A DNA stretch of 64,000 nucleotides from Flavobacterium sp. FEMGT703F (GCA_002786385.1 PGCN01000008.1:221658-285657); one strand, 5' to 3'. Counted from the stretch's first letter, positions 8,288-18,346 are shown. Made by a program: numbers and translations. Notes: generated by a model from the sequence alone, not told the origin.

Positions 8288-8382
8288 TAGCCCTGATTGG
8301 AGTGGAAATCCTTTTTTTGTTTTGTCCTACAACAGACTCAGGATGACAAAACAAAAAAAGATTGCAACGGAAAGCAGGAATA
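8288..8382 (+). ncRNA. structured intergenic element, copy 1 (Flavo-1-like, putative)
   Basis: AGCCCTGATTGGAGTGGAAA opens the element and GGAAAGCAGGAA closes it. CCTG (8292-8295) can pair with CAGG (8375-8378). The interior is a perfect 16-bp inverted repeat (8311-8326 with 8345-8360) whose loop carries a REP-like word. The same opening and closing words recur on the minus strand at 42741-42787 with a compensatory stem change, which argues for an RNA. From memory this resembles the Flavo-1 motif of Flavobacteria; no search was possible. It sits on the panB strand, upstream of the panB promoter candidate. Confidence 0.5.
8323..8348 (-). repeat. REP-like word nested in the copy 1 hairpin
   Basis: Read on the minus strand it begins TGTCATCCTGAG and ends GTAGGACA, the same family as the repeats around 57507-58031. 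It occupies the loop and upper stem of the 16-bp inverted repeat. Confidence 0.6.
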
Positions 8383-8447
8383 CGGTTTACTTTTGATCCG
8401 AACCATTCTCTCCCAATCAGTTTCGACAAAAATAAGATAATTTCACA

Positions 8448-8482
8448 TTTGGCGCTTCATAAAAATAGATTTAATACTTTTA
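8448..8482 (+). promoter_or_regulatory. candidate panB promoter
   Basis: TTTG (8448-8451), 23 nt, then TACTTTTA (8475-8482), one mismatch from TAnnTTTG. It ends 20 nt upstream of the panB ATG. The same TTTG/TACTTTTA layout precedes the DUF5723 gene. Confidence 0.5.
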
Positions 8483-8502
8483 CAACTTCTAAACGAACCA
8501 TT

Positions 8503-9321
8503 ATGTCTACTGCGAAAAAAGATTACAAAAGAATTACGACCAAGTCTTTGTTTGATATGAAAGCCAATGGCGAAAAAATATCGATGTTAACGGCTTATGA
8601 TTATACCATGGCAAAGATTGTGGATTCGGCGGGCGTTGACGTGATTTTGGTAGGCGATTCAGCCAGTAATGTAATGGCAGGTCACGAAACGACCTTGCCG
8701 ATAACCTTAGACCAAATGATTTACCACGCTTCCTCGGTAGTTCGTGGGATTGACCGTGCGTTAGTGGTGGTGGATTTGCCTTTCGGAAGTTACCAAAGTG
8801 ATCCGAAAGAAGCCTTACGCTCCGCTATCAGAATCATGAAAGAAAGTGGCGGTCATGCGGTAAAATTAGAAGGTGGCAGCGAGATTAAAGAAAGTATCAA
8901 ACGTATCTTGAACGCCGGAATTCCGGTTATGGGCCATTTGGGTTTGACGCCGCAATCGATTTATAAATTCGGAACTTACACGGTAAGAGCCAAAGAAGAA
9001 GCCGAGGCTGAAAAATTGATTGAAGACGCCAAATTGTTGGAACGCATTGGTTGTTTTGCTTTGGTTTTGGAAAAAATCCCGGCGGCTTTGGCCGAAAAAG
9101 TAGCCCAAAGCATTTCGATTCCGGTTATCGGTATTGGTGCCGGCGGTGGCGTTGACGGACAAGTTTTGGTTTTACACGATATGATTGGTATGACGCATGA
9201 GTTTAGTCCGAGATTTCTTCGCCGCTACATGAACTTATACGAAGACATGACCAAAGCCATCGGACAATATGTGGACGATGTGAAGTCGCAGGATTTTCCG
9301 AATGCGAATGAGCAATATTAA
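8503..9321 (+). CDS. panB: 3-methyl-2-oxobutanoate hydroxymethyltransferase (ketopantoate hydroxymethyltransferase)
   Basis: 272 residues from the ATG at 8503. An in-frame ATG at 8362 would add 47 residues but would lie inside the structured element and upstream of the candidate promoter, so it is rejected. PanB hallmarks: [12 protein letters not shown] (50-53) with the metal-site aspartate, DLPFGSY (91-97), [13 protein letters not shown] (144-151), the catalytic-region glutamate in VLEKIP (E190), IGIGAG and DGQVLV. It transfers a hydroxymethyl group from methylenetetrahydrofolate to ketoisovalerate, the first committed step of pantothenate synthesis, in the cytoplasm. No other pan gene is in the window. 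Length is normal for the family. Confidence 0.95.
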   Translation: MSTAKKDYKRITTKSLFDMKANGEKISMLTAYDYTMAKIVDSAGVDVILVGDSASNVMAGHETTLPITLDQMIYHASSVVRGIDRALVVVDLPFGSYQSDPKEALRSAIRIMKESGGHAVKLEGGSEIKESIKRILNAGIPVMGHLGLTPQSIYKFGTYTVRAKEEAEAEKLIEDAKLLERIGCFALVLEKIPAALAEKVAQSISIPVIGIGAGGGVDGQVLVLHDMIGMTHEFSPRFLRRYMNLYEDMTKAIGQYVDDVKSQDFPNANEQY

Positions 9322-9364
9322 TTAGACTTCTTAGACAAGTTAGATTTTTAGACTTCTTAGACAA
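9322..9364. repeat. TTAGAC-type direct repeat upstream of the S23 gene
   Basis: TTAGACTTCTTAGACAA is repeated exactly (9322-9338, 9348-9364), separated by GTTAGATTT. The second copy ends 4 nt before the S23 start codon. An inverted counterpart lies on the other side of the gene. Confidence 0.85.
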
Positions 9365-9368
9365 TAAT

Positions 9369-9722
9369 ATGCATAGATATAAGGAATTAGAGATTTGGAA
9401 GAAAAGCAGATTATTTTGCTCTCAAATTTATGAGATAACCTCAAAATTCCCTAGCGATGAAAAGTTTGGTTTAACCAATCAATTGCGTCGGGCTTCTGTT
9501 TCAATTCCTTCAAATATTGCTGAAGGTTCTTCAAGAAGTTCAAATAAAGATTTTTCCAGATTTTTAGAAATTGCTGTTGGTTCAGCTTACGAAGTTGAAA
9601 CACAACTTTTAATTGCTTCAGATTTAGGATTTGTCAATAATGAAGAATCAGAAAAAATTGCCGGTGAGTTGAATGAAATTGTCAAAATGATTTCTCGTTT
9701 TCGCACCACTCTGAAAATCTAA
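9369..9722 (+). CDS. S23 family four-helix-bundle protein
   Basis: 117 residues. The landmarks of the 23S rRNA intervening-sequence protein family are visible: YKELEIWKKSR near the N-terminus, FGLTNQLRRASVSIPSNIAE in the middle, FLEIAVGSAYEVETQL, and a final helix with EIVKMISRF. Members form a pentameric four-helix bundle; the biochemical role is unsettled. The family was first found inside rRNA intervening sequences, but here it is a free-standing gene between panB and an RluA-type gene. It is tightly framed by TTAGAC-type repeats on both sides, unlike its neighbours, which suggests it arrived as a small unit. Confidence 0.9.
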   Translation: MHRYKELEIWKKSRLFCSQIYEITSKFPSDEKFGLTNQLRRASVSIPSNIAEGSSRSSNKDFSRFLEIAVGSAYEVETQLLIASDLGFVNNEESEKIAGELNEIVKMISRFRTTLKI

Positions 9723-9738
9723 CCTTCTAACAATCTAA
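9716..9738. repeat. inverted counterpart of the S23 upstream repeat
   Basis: AATCTAACCTTCTAACAATC overlaps the 3' end of the S23 gene. AATCTAAC here is the exact reverse complement of GTTAGATT at 9339-9346, upstream of the gene. Confidence 0.6.
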
Positions 9739-9739
9739 A

Positions 9740-10432
9740 ATGTCTAAGCTAGTCTCAAATAAAGACAACCTCCAAATCCTGCACGAAGACAACCACATCA
9801 TAGTGGTCAACAAACGTGTTGGCGATATTGTACAAGGTGATAAGACCGGAGACAAACCTTTATCGGATGTGGTTAAAGAATACATTAAAGAGAAATACAA
9901 TAAGCCGGGCGAAGTGTTTTTAGGCGTGGTGCATCGGTTGGACCGACCTACCACCGGGATTGTAGTTTTTGCCCGAACCAGTAAAGCTTTGACCCGATTG
10001 AACGAAATGTTCAGTCAACGAGAAACCCAAAAAACCTATTGGGCTGTGGTGAAAAACAAACCGCCGAAAACAGAAAACAATTTGGTTCATTTTCTCAAAC
10101 GAAATGAAAAAAATAACACTTCCAAAGCGCACTTAAAAGAAGTACCGGAAAGCAAAAAAGCGAGTTTGGATTATAAAATCATTAAAACGCTAGACAACTA
10201 CTTTGTTTTGGAGATTAATTTGCATACCGGACGACATCACCAAATCAGAGCACAATTATTGGCGATTGGTTGCCCTATCAAAGGCGATTTGAAGTATGGG
10301 TTTGATCGCAGTAACCCTGACGGCGGGATTCATTTGCACGCCCGACAATTGGTTTTTACCCATCCGGTTTCTAAAGAAAATTTAGTCATTACAGCACCTA
10401 CTCCAAAAGATGCCATTTGGAATGCTATGTAA
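9740..10432 (+). CDS. RluA family RNA pseudouridine synthase
   Basis: 230 residues. It begins directly with the catalytic fold (no S4 domain), with ILHEDNHIIVVNK, then VHRLDRPTTG carrying the catalytic aspartate D68, the motif around TYWAVV, the LHTGRHHQIRAQL block and a C-terminal HLHARQLVFTHP segment. This is the single-domain RluA layout (RluC/TruC-like without the S4 fold). It isomerises specific uridines in rRNA or tRNA; which site cannot be told. The start lies only 17 nt after the S23 gene, and the last bases of the S23-flanking repeat overlap its leader. Confidence 0.93.
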   Translation: MSKLVSNKDNLQILHEDNHIIVVNKRVGDIVQGDKTGDKPLSDVVKEYIKEKYNKPGEVFLGVVHRLDRPTTGIVVFARTSKALTRLNEMFSQRETQKTYWAVVKNKPPKTENNLVHFLKRNEKNNTSKAHLKEVPESKKASLDYKIIKTLDNYFVLEINLHTGRHHQIRAQLLAIGCPIKGDLKYGFDRSNPDGGIHLHARQLVFTHPVSKENLVITAPTPKDAIWNAM

Positions 10433-10451
10433 ACTAAAATGCCTACTTTTA
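10416..10451 (+). promoter_or_regulatory. candidate promoter of the DUF5723 gene
   Basis: TTTG (10416-10419), 24 nt, TACTTTTA (10444-10451), the same layout as before panB. It overlaps the end of the pseudouridine synthase gene; the leader would be about 55 nt. Confidence 0.4.
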
Positions 10452-10513
10452 CGTTTATAGTTGTGTTAGGGTTTTCAAAAAACCGACTGTTATAACCTAA
10501 ATCCATCTTACCT

Positions 10514-11848
10514 ATGAAGCAAATCATTGTAACTGTAGCGCTACTTATCGGCCTAAACACAGTAGCCCAAGAACATTATTCGGGCATTAGTACTTCTAAT
10601 CGTGTTGGAATTTTGAACGCCAACATCAATCCGGCCGAGTTGGCCAATTTGTCGAAAAAATTTGAAGTCAATATTTACGGCTTAAGTTTTAATGTTTCAA
10701 ACAATAAAATTGCCTTTAGTGATATTTCATCCGATGCCGACTTTGAAACTTTGATTTTCCAGGGCAACAGTCCGGTTAACGCACGAATTGATGCCGAAAT
10801 CAACGGTCCTGGATTAGCCATTCGTTGGCAAAAATGGGGTTTTGCCGTGACTACTAAAGCGCACGCCAAATTTGACATGGTTAATGTAGATCCAACCATT
10901 GGAAATGCTATCACCAATGATAATATTATTTTAAACACTACTTCCTTAAATTATCCGGGAAACCAACGTTTGAGTGGTACTTCTTATGGTGAAGTTGGTT
11001 TGTCTGCTGCGCGAACTTTCTTTGAAAACGACAATCATAAGTTTAGCGCCGGAGTTACTTTAAAAATATTATTCCCGGGTTCTTACTCCAACTTTGGTTT
11101 GAGTAACCTGAACGGAACAGTAACCGAAAACGCTACCGGAGCCTACTTAACTACCAGTTCGCCGGCTACTTTAAACATCGCTTACTCCGGAAACTTGGCG
11201 GATAGCTTTACCAATTTTGATGATTACAGTAAATCTATCTTTGGCGGATTGAACGGATTTGCAGGCGACATCGGGTTTAATTACCAATGGAAAAAAGGGA
11301 AAGGCTACAAACTAAACGCCGGTTTGGCTATTAGAAACATTGGCAGTATGACTTTTAAAGATGATAATAATGCATCAACTAATTATGTTTTGAATATTCC
11401 ACAAACTAATCCGTTAGATTTGAGTTTGTTTGAAAACGTAGATAATTTAGGAGATGTAGAGCAAATACTTTCCGATGGCGGTTATTTAACCCAAACTAGC
11501 GGTCAAACCGATTTCAAAGTTAAATTACCGACCGTTCTTTCTACTTATGCCGATTTCCGTATTGTGCCTAAATTGTATGTGACCGCTTTTTTACAACAAA
11601 AAGTCAACGAAGATTCGGGCAACGACCAAATCACTGTGCCGAATATTTTCAGCATTACACCAAGAGTGAATTTAGGGTTCTTTGAAACCTATGTCCCGGT
11701 AAGTTTTAACGAAATTTCCGGAACCAACATTGGTTTAGGATTTAGATTGGGCGGGTTTTACTTAGGCACCAGCTCGTTGGTAAGTGCTTTGGTAAGCGAC
11801 AGCAAACAAGGTGACATTTACACCGGTTTCCGCTGGGCCTTTTTGTAA
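10514..11848 (+). CDS. DUF5723 family outer-membrane beta-barrel protein
   Basis: 444 residues with a signal peptide MKQIIVTVALLIGLNTVAQ. The mature N-terminus (HYSGISTSNRVGILNANINPAELANL) and the repeated amphipathic strands, ending in an aromatic C-terminus (YTGFRWAFL), fit the DUF5723 group of Bacteroidota, predicted outer-membrane barrels related in style to PorV/PorQ-like proteins. Function is not established. It has its own candidate promoter and no operon partner; the following aldehyde dehydrogenase starts 57 nt later. Confidence 0.8.
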   Translation: MKQIIVTVALLIGLNTVAQEHYSGISTSNRVGILNANINPAELANLSKKFEVNIYGLSFNVSNNKIAFSDISSDADFETLIFQGNSPVNARIDAEINGPGLAIRWQKWGFAVTTKAHAKFDMVNVDPTIGNAITNDNIILNTTSLNYPGNQRLSGTSYGEVGLSAARTFFENDNHKFSAGVTLKILFPGSYSNFGLSNLNGTVTENATGAYLTTSSPATLNIAYSGNLADSFTNFDDYSKSIFGGLNGFAGDIGFNYQWKKGKGYKLNAGLAIRNIGSMTFKDDNNASTNYVLNIPQTNPLDLSLFENVDNLGDVEQILSDGGYLTQTSGQTDFKVKLPTVLSTYADFRIVPKLYVTAFLQQKVNEDSGNDQITVPNIFSITPRVNLGFFETYVPVSFNEISGTNIGLGFRLGGFYLGTSSLVSALVSDSKQGDIYTGFRWAFL

Positions 11849-11905
11849 AAAATAAGCAATAGTCTGTTTAAAAATCCTATATTAGCTTAGCCAATTTATC
11901 TTGTC

Positions 11906-13237
11906 ATGATTTTTAAAACGGATTTGAATTACCGAAAACAAGCGTTAGTAAAATTATTGCTTAACGTTCAAAAAAAAGAAGCTGAAATCATTCAAGCCTT
12001 GTATGACGATTTCAAAAAACCGGCTTTCGAAGCGGTAGCAACGGAAACCAGCTACATCGTTTCCGAATTGGAATACACCATAAAAAACTTAAAGAAATGG
12101 GCAAAACCGCAACGGGTTTTGCCTTCTTTTTTGAACTTTCCCTCTACTGATTATCTCTACAAAGAACCTTACGGTAAGGTATTGGTAATTGCGCCTTGGA
12201 ATTATCCTTACCAATTGGCCTTAGCACCATTAATTGCGGCTGTTGCTGCCGGCAATCAAGTCGTGGTAAAACCCTCTGAGTTGGCTGAAAATACTTCCCG
12301 AATAATTACAGAAATCATCGCAGCAAGTTTTGAAGAACAGCATGTGCAATGCGTTTTAGGTGGTGTTGAAGTGTCCCAAAACTTATTGTCACAACGTTGG
12401 GATTATATCTTTTTCACCGGAAGTGTAGCTGTGGGCAAAATTGTAGCCCAAGCCGCTGCCACACATTTAACCCCAGTTACTTTAGAATTAGGCGGCAAAA
12501 ATCCTTGTATTATTGATGAGTCGGCCGACCTGAAATTGGCTGCCAAACGGATTGTTTGGGGCAAGTTTTTGAATGCCGGACAAACGTGTATAGCGCCGGA
12601 TTATCTATTAGTCCATGAGCATATCAAACCAAAACTGATTGAATATCTCAAAGCAGAAATTATTTTGGCTTATGGTGAAAACCCACAGGAGTCAACTGAT
12701 TTTCCGAGAATCATCAATGAAAAAAACTGGAAGAGACAGTTGCAACTTTTGGAAAACCAAACCGTGATTTTTGGCGGACAATCAGATGTAAGCGACTTTT
12801 ATTTGGCACCAACATTAGTTGACGAACCTTCATTAGACAGTTTCGTCATGCAAGAAGAGATTTTCGGTCCGATTTTACCGATTTTGGGTTATACTTCGGA
12901 AACCGACTTAGAAAAAATCATTGTAAGATATGAGAAACCATTATCACTTTATGTTTTCACACAAAGAAAATCATTCGCCCAAAAAATAATCACCCGATTT
13001 TCTTTTGGAGGCGGTTGCATCAACGACACCGTGATTCATTTTGCCAATAAAAGATTACCTTTTGGCGGTGTAGGACACAGTGGTATCGGCGCATATCACG
13101 GTAAGCGAAGTTTTGAGTTGTTCTCCCATAACAAACCGATTGTTAAAAAAGCCACTTGGCTTGATATTCCACTGCGATATGCTCCCTACCAAGGAAAACT
13201 TTCCGGTTTAAAAAAAATGTTAAAATGGTTTTCCTAA
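11906..13237 (+). CDS. aldehyde dehydrogenase, class 3-like (NAD(P)+-dependent)
   Basis: 443 residues, short for an ALDH, as in class 3 and coniferyl-type enzymes. Seen: the cofactor site VIAPWNYPYQLAL (94-106), VVVKPSE, FFTGS (169-173), the general-base glutamate E194 in LELGGKNP and the nucleophile C228 in NAGQTCIAPDY, plus a C-terminal LPFGGVGHSGIGAYHG block. It oxidises aldehydes to acids in the cytoplasm, plausibly medium- or long-chain lipid-derived aldehydes as in class 3 enzymes; the substrate is inference. It differs clearly from the AcoD-type ALDH at 35577-37082. Confidence 0.92.
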   Translation: MIFKTDLNYRKQALVKLLLNVQKKEAEIIQALYDDFKKPAFEAVATETSYIVSELEYTIKNLKKWAKPQRVLPSFLNFPSTDYLYKEPYGKVLVIAPWNYPYQLALAPLIAAVAAGNQVVVKPSELAENTSRIITEIIAASFEEQHVQCVLGGVEVSQNLLSQRWDYIFFTGSVAVGKIVAQAAATHLTPVTLELGGKNPCIIDESADLKLAAKRIVWGKFLNAGQTCIAPDYLLVHEHIKPKLIEYLKAEIILAYGENPQESTDFPRIINEKNWKRQLQLLENQTVIFGGQSDVSDFYLAPTLVDEPSLDSFVMQEEIFGPILPILGYTSETDLEKIIVRYEKPLSLYVFTQRKSFAQKIITRFSFGGGCINDTVIHFANKRLPFGGVGHSGIGAYHGKRSFELFSHNKPIVKKATWLDIPLRYAPYQGKLSGLKKMLKWFS

Positions 13238-13291
13238 ACCCAATGTTTTTTCAAAAATAAACTGTACATTTATACTGTTTTTGTGGGAATC

Positions 13292-13322
13292 TTGGAGATA
13301 AAAAACACTCTCTTTATTTTTG
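13292..13322 (+). promoter_or_regulatory. candidate promoter of the hybrid sensor kinase
   Basis: TTG (13292-13294), 20 nt, TATTTTTG (13315-13322), a full TAnnTTTG match ending 29 nt upstream of the TTG start codon. Confidence 0.5.
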
Positions 13323-13351
13323 TTTAATATTGGTATAATCTACTTTGTAAA

Positions 13352-16300
13352 TTGAATAACCTATTTTCATTTGCTAATACAATAAATAGCTATATTGTAA
13401 TAGCTCTGCTATTGATTGTAATGTTCTTATTTTACATGGCAATACAGAAGACATTACAAAATAAACTAACCCTAGCCAACTCAAAAGAGGATGATTTTGA
13501 ACCTCGTGAAGAGCAATTCAGAATATATTCATTATTTTTCGGAATCACCTTGCCGTTGGTGGAAACCATTATTAATTTTTTTGAACTTAGGCCGCAAAGT
13601 CAATTAGCACTCAACTACATTATTGGGTTTTCGTTGTTAAGTTTGTTTCTACTATCAAAAAAAAATAATTTTCTTTATCGGAATATCAACGTCATATTTA
13701 CCAGTATTTACCTGGCTTATTTTTGTTTTATGACTTATATGGTCTTCTTTCATCCCTTTGAAATGACGGCCTACATTACCTTAATTATTACTTTTTTCTT
13801 ATCGTATTTCATTTTAAAAACCATAAAACACTACTGGATCTTTGTGATCTGTGTGCTGTTTTTTTTAATACTGGCCTACAATTTACAACTGTCAGACACC
13901 AAACTGATTGTCATGTTTATTTGTGCCTTGATTGCAGTAGTCGCAGTGCATATTTCCAGACATTTGTCACAAATTGAAACAAAAAATAAGTTTTTATTCT
14001 CGAGTATCGTTGTCAACAATGGGAATTCGCTCATTATGACCACAAACAAAAAAGGGGAAGTTTCGTTTTGTAGCGAATCGGTTGAAGCTATTTTGGGTTA
14101 CACTGTGGAAGAAGTGTTGGGCATGGGATTTTGGCAACTCACTGAAGATGCTGAATTTATCGGCGAAGCCTATCACAACACTTATGTCGATGATCGCTCT
14201 TACACTCGAAAATTAAAGTGCAAAAATGGTGATTATAAATTCATCCAGTGGAAAGACAAGAAATATTCAGACGATATTACCATTGGAATCGGACAGGATG
14301 TTACAGAGCAAATCAAGATCAAAGACCAATACCGCAGCTTGATTGAGTCGGCAGCCGACTTAATCTATGAAATCGATTTGACGGCAACGGTGACTTATGT
14401 AAATCAATTTGCGGTTAAAACTTTAGGCTATGACAAAGAAGAAATTTTAGGCAAGCGCATTTCTAATTTTGTGAGAAACGATTATTTGGAATACGTAACC
14501 GATTTCTACAAAGACATTCCTAAAGAAACCGAAGAATTCAGCGATTTGGTCTTTCCTTTGGTTAAGAAAAACGGCGAAACGATTTGGGTTTCCCAAAAAG
14601 TAACTTTGAAGAAAGATGAAACCGGTTATATTTTAGGCTATTCCGGAATTGCCAGGGATATAACACTGGTTAAAAACCTGGAAATTGAGCATTACAACCG
14701 CAGTAAAAAAGTCCGAATTCATAACGAAACCTTAAAGGTATTAACGTCACAGAGTTATTCCAACAAAGATACTTTCAATGGTATTTTGAAGAACATACTA
14801 AGAGTAGCATCGACCAATTGTGCTATTGACAGGGTTAGTTATTGGTCCTGTATCCCGGAGGGCATCAAATGTGAAAGCATTTACTATTTGCAAAGTGACC
14901 GATTTGAAAAAAACTTTTTCCTGCAAATGTCGGATTATCCGGTTTACTTCTCTCACCTGCACTCCGGTATGCAAATAGTGGCTTCCAATGCATATAACAA
15001 CACCATTACTTTTGAACTCTGCTCAGAATACCTTCCGAAAAACAAAATCATGTCGTTGCTGGATACGCCTATTTTCATCAACGGTAAAATCATCGGTATT
15101 TTGTGCTTTGAAAAAACTGATTCGCCAATTGAATGGGACAACGAAGACATAAACTTTTCACGATCAATAGCCGATTTAATTGCCATTGCTATCGAATCTC
15201 AACTCTTATTGGAATCGGATAAAAAGCTCTCCTATAAGAGTGAGATATTGACTGTAATCAGTAGAAATATCGATAAGTTTTTATTGAATAAGGATACCGA
15301 TGAAATCCTGAAAGGTATTGTCAAAGAAATCGGTAAAGTCCTTAAAGTTGACAAAATTTCATTTTTTGCCAAAAAAGAAAACGATACTGTATTTTACCAA
15401 AGAATTCGTTGGATTGCCTCAGAATTTGGCTTTACAAAACCCAACGAAGCTTTGCAAAACATTACCCCTGAAATGATTGCAGAGGTACTGCAACAAATGG
15501 AAGAAAATTTCTATTATGCTGCCATAGTTAGAAAAATTAAAGATGATACAACGCGTAATTTATTAGAAAATCTTAATGTTAAATCAGTACTCTTCTTGCC
15601 TATTTTCGTTAAAAACAAACTGCATGGTTTCTTAGTTTTTGATGATTCTACAATAGAAAGAGAATGGTCTATCGATGAAATCACAATTCTTCAATCGTTG
15701 TCCAACAACATTTCTTCAGCTTTTGAAAGAAATATTAACGAAGCTATTATTCAGGAAAGTGAAGAAAAATTCCGTTTGCTGGCTAATAATATTCCTGGAA
15801 CTGTTCACTTGTCGAAATACGACGAAAAATGGTCTAAAATTTACCTCAACGATGAAATTGAGAAACTAACCGGTTATCCTAAAGAAGATTTCCTTCAAAA
15901 TAAAATCTTTTACATCGATTTGGTTCATCCGGAAGACATAGCGACCGTTAGAGATTATGCCAACGAATTGTTTCTGAAAAAACAAAAAATCCATCTAATT
16001 TACAGAATCATCAACAAATCAGGTCAATACATTTGGGTCGAAGAATTTGGTGAACCGATTTTTAAAGACAATGAAATTGTTTATATCGTTGGGATTTTTA
16101 TCGATATTACCCAAAGAATGGAAGCCGAAGAAGCCATCAAAGCCAAGAATTATGCTGAAGCAGCCAACCGTGCCAAATCAGAATTCCTGGCCAATATGAG
16201 TCACGAAATTCGAACACCGCTAAACGGCATCATTGGTTTTACCGAGCTTTTGATGAATACCAAACTCGAAAGTATTCAGAAAAAATACATGGATACCATC

Positions 16301-17317
16301 AACCAATCGGCGAATTCATTGATGGAAGTCATCAATAACATTTTGGATTTTTCTAAAATTGAGTCCGGTAAATTGGAACTGCATGTCGAAAAAATCAATT
16401 TATCTGAGCTCTTAAATCAGGTAATCGACCTTATCCAATACGAAGCCGATCACAAAAAACTGGACTTACGTTTAACTATTGAAGACAAAGTACCAACCTT
16501 TGTTTGGATGGATTATATCCGAATCAAGCAAATCCTCATCAACTTGTTGAGTAACGCCATTAAGTTTACCGAAAAAGGGAGTATCGATTTAACAGTCAAT
16601 ACACTTCAAACTAACGAGAATCACAAAATAAAATTACTCTTTGCCGTCAAGGATACCGGCATCGGCATCCAAAAAAACAACCAACAAAAAATATTTGAAG
16701 CTTTCTCACAAGAGGACAATTCAACTTCCAAAAAATTCGGCGGAACCGGTTTAGGACTAACCATTTCAAACCAATTATTGGGATTGATGAACAGTCATTT
16801 AGACTTAAAAAGTGAGTTGGGTCAAGGCAGTGAATTTAGTTTTGTATTAGAAGTTAGTTATTCTGATGAAATTCCCGATAACCACAAGCCAACACTCAAA
16901 TTGGTTACCAGCGAACCTCACAACAATGTAATTTCTACAGATAACAAGTTGATTTACATCGTAGAAGACAACAAAATCAATATGCTTTTGGCCAAGACTT
17001 TAGTCAAACAAATTCTACCGAATGCCGAAATCATCGAACTACAAAACGGTAAGGAAGCACTGGAAAAAACAGAAAGTTTGCGACCGGACTTGATTTTGAT
17101 GGACATCCAAATGCCGATTATGAACGGTTACGAATCAACAGCTGCTATCCGAAAATTACCGGATTCCGAACAAATCCCAATCATAGCCTTAACGGCCGGT
17201 ACTGTTTTGGGTGAAAAAGAAAAATGTATCGAATTCGGCATGAACGATTACATCCCGAAACCTATCGACAAAGAAATGTTGGAAAAAATTATTCGGGAAG
17301 TCATGCAACTCAATTAA
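13352..17317 (+). CDS. membrane hybrid sensor histidine kinase (PAS/GAF, HisKA, HATPase, REC)
   Basis: 1321 residues from a TTG codon. The first in-frame ATG is 23 codons later and would cut into the first membrane helix, so TTG is the better start. Layout: about six membrane helices (1-215), PAS (about 215-320), PAS (325-440), two GAF-like regions (460-610, 625-790), PAS (800-925), HisKA with [11 protein letters not shown] and phosphoacceptor H951, HATPase with an N box ([12 protein letters not shown]) and G boxes (DTGIGI, GGTGLGL), and a C-terminal receiver with D1251 in LMDIQMP. It can autophosphorylate and pass phosphate to its own receiver; no Hpt protein or output regulator is adjacent. 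The signal is unknown. A zinc peptidase gene follows after 11 nt. Confidence 0.93.
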   Translation: MNNLFSFANTINSYIVIALLLIVMFLFYMAIQKTLQNKLTLANSKEDDFEPREEQFRIYSLFFGITLPLVETIINFFELRPQSQLALNYIIGFSLLSLFLLSKKNNFLYRNINVIFTSIYLAYFCFMTYMVFFHPFEMTAYITLIITFFLSYFILKTIKHYWIFVICVLFFLILAYNLQLSDTKLIVMFICALIAVVAVHISRHLSQIETKNKFLFSSIVVNNGNSLIMTTNKKGEVSFCSESVEAILGYTVEEVLGMGFWQLTEDAEFIGEAYHNTYVDDRSYTRKLKCKNGDYKFIQWKDKKYSDDITIGIGQDVTEQIKIKDQYRSLIESAADLIYEIDLTATVTYVNQFAVKTLGYDKEEILGKRISNFVRNDYLEYVTDFYKDIPKETEEFSDLVFPLVKKNGETIWVSQKVTLKKDETGYILGYSGIARDITLVKNLEIEHYNRSKKVRIHNETLKVLTSQSYSNKDTFNGILKNILRVASTNCAIDRVSYWSCIPEGIKCESIYYLQSDRFEKNFFLQMSDYPVYFSHLHSGMQIVASNAYNNTITFELCSEYLPKNKIMSLLDTPIFINGKIIGILCFEKTDSPIEWDNEDINFSRSIADLIAIAIESQLLLESDKKLSYKSEILTVISRNIDKFLLNKDTDEILKGIVKEIGKVLKVDKISFFAKKENDTVFYQRIRWIASEFGFTKPNEALQNITPEMIAEVLQQMEENFYYAAIVRKIKDDTTRNLLENLNVKSVLFLPIFVKNKLHGFLVFDDSTIEREWSIDEITILQSLSNNISSAFERNINEAIIQESEEKFRLLANNIPGTVHLSKYDEKWSKIYLNDEIEKLTGYPKEDFLQNKIFYIDLVHPEDIATVRDYANELFLKKQKIHLIYRIINKSGQYIWVEEFGEPIFKDNEIVYIVGIFIDITQRMEAEEAIKAKNYAEAANRAKSEFLANMSHEIRTPLNGIIGFTELLMNTKLESIQKKYMDTINQSANSLMEVINNILDFSKIESGKLELHVEKINLSELLNQVIDLIQYEADHKKLDLRLTIEDKVPTFVWMDYIRIKQILINLLSNAIKFTEKGSIDLTVNTLQTNENHKIKLLFAVKDTGIGIQKNNQQKIFEAFSQEDNSTSKKFGGTGLGLTISNQLLGLMNSHLDLKSELGQGSEFSFVLEVSYSDEIPDNHKPTLKLVTSEPHNNVISTDNKLIYIVEDNKINMLLAKTLVKQILPNAEIIELQNGKEALEKTESLRPDLILMDIQMPIMNGYESTAAIRKLPDSEQIPIIALTAGTVLGEKEKCIEFGMNDYIPKPIDKEMLEKIIREVMQLN

Positions 17318-17328
17318 AACCAAAGCTT

Positions 17329-18186
17329 ATGAAATGGGATAAAAAAGAAAGCGGCAATTTTGAAGACCGCAGAGGCATGTCGGGTGGCGGTAAAGCGGTG
17401 CTGGGCGGCGGAATCATCGGTATTATTGTTTTATTGCTAAATATGTTTGGAGGCGAAACCGGACAAACTATCGGCACCATTATCGAACAAACCCAAGGCA
17501 GTCAAACGCAAACCGAAACTACCCAAACCCGTGAACTTTCTGCAGAAGAAAAAGAATTAGGCGATTTTGCTGAATCGTGTTTTGTGTACAACACTGAAAC
17601 TTGGAGTACTATTTTTGAAGAGAACAATATGGATTTTCAAGAACCGCGTATGGTGCTTTTTGACGATGGCGTGAATACAGCCTGCGGAAGCGCTACTTCA
17701 GTTGCGGGTCCTTTTTACTGTCCGAGCGACAAGAAAATCTACATGGATTTGCGCTTCTTTGAAGAACTGAAAAACCGTTTTGGCGCTAAAGGCGGTGATT
17801 TTGCCATTGCTTATGTCATAGCACACGAAATGGGACATCATTTGCAAACCATTTTGGGAACTTCCGGAAAAGTACGCCAATTACAAGCGGAAAAAAGTGA
17901 GAAAGAAGCCAACAAACTTTCGGTTTGTTTGGAATTGCAAGCCGACTTTTATGCGGGTGTTTGGGCACATTACAATAAAAATCTCTTAGAAGCAGGCGAT
18001 ATTGAAGAAGCTTTAAGCGCCGCCAATGCAGTAGGCGACGACGCTATACAAAGTAAAATGCAAGGTCATGTAACACCGGATAGTTTTACTCATGGTACTT
18101 CTGAACAACGCATGTATTGGTTTAAAAAAGGATACACCTCGGGCGATATTAAACAAGGTGATACTTTCTCAGCTTTGTTAGATTAA
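17329..18186 (+). CDS. membrane-anchored neutral zinc metallopeptidase (YpfJ family)
   Basis: 285 residues from the ATG at 17329; a start at 17224 would lie inside the sensor kinase gene and is rejected. Seen: MKWDKKESGNFEDRRG, which is characteristic of the family, one membrane helix (about 21-40), a Q/T-rich spacer, then the protease domain with HEMGH (166-170) and a downstream ELQADFYAGVWAH that should supply the third zinc ligand. The family (PF04228) is widespread but its substrates are unknown. The 11-nt gap makes co-transcription with the sensor kinase likely. Confidence 0.92.
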   Translation: MKWDKKESGNFEDRRGMSGGGKAVLGGGIIGIIVLLLNMFGGETGQTIGTIIEQTQGSQTQTETTQTRELSAEEKELGDFAESCFVYNTETWSTIFEENNMDFQEPRMVLFDDGVNTACGSATSVAGPFYCPSDKKIYMDLRFFEELKNRFGAKGGDFAIAYVIAHEMGHHLQTILGTSGKVRQLQAEKSEKEANKLSVCLELQADFYAGVWAHYNKNLLEAGDIEEALSAANAVGDDAIQSKMQGHVTPDSFTHGTSEQRMYWFKKGYTSGDIKQGDTFSALLD

Positions 18187-18317
18187 AAAAAAGCAATTAT
18201 TACCGGTAAAAATCACAAATCAAAAAATAAAACTCGGGTTTATTGCATTAATCACAAATCGTGTTCAAGCCACTGATTTTTAAGGACAATTTCAATGAAT
18301 TTTGAAGTTGTCTTTTT

Positions 18318-18325
18318 TAATTTTG
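18318..18325 (+). promoter_or_regulatory. candidate -7 box for mvaS
   Basis: TAATTTTG fits TAnnTTTG exactly and ends 21 nt upstream of the ATG at 18347. No good -33 TTG lies at the usual distance. Confidence 0.35.
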
Positions 18326-18346
18326 TTCGGCAAAAAATTGAATAAA

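Noticed and set aside
8362..8502. A 47-residue N-terminal extension of PanB
   Set aside because: It runs through the structured element and the candidate promoter; the start at 8503 gives the normal family length.
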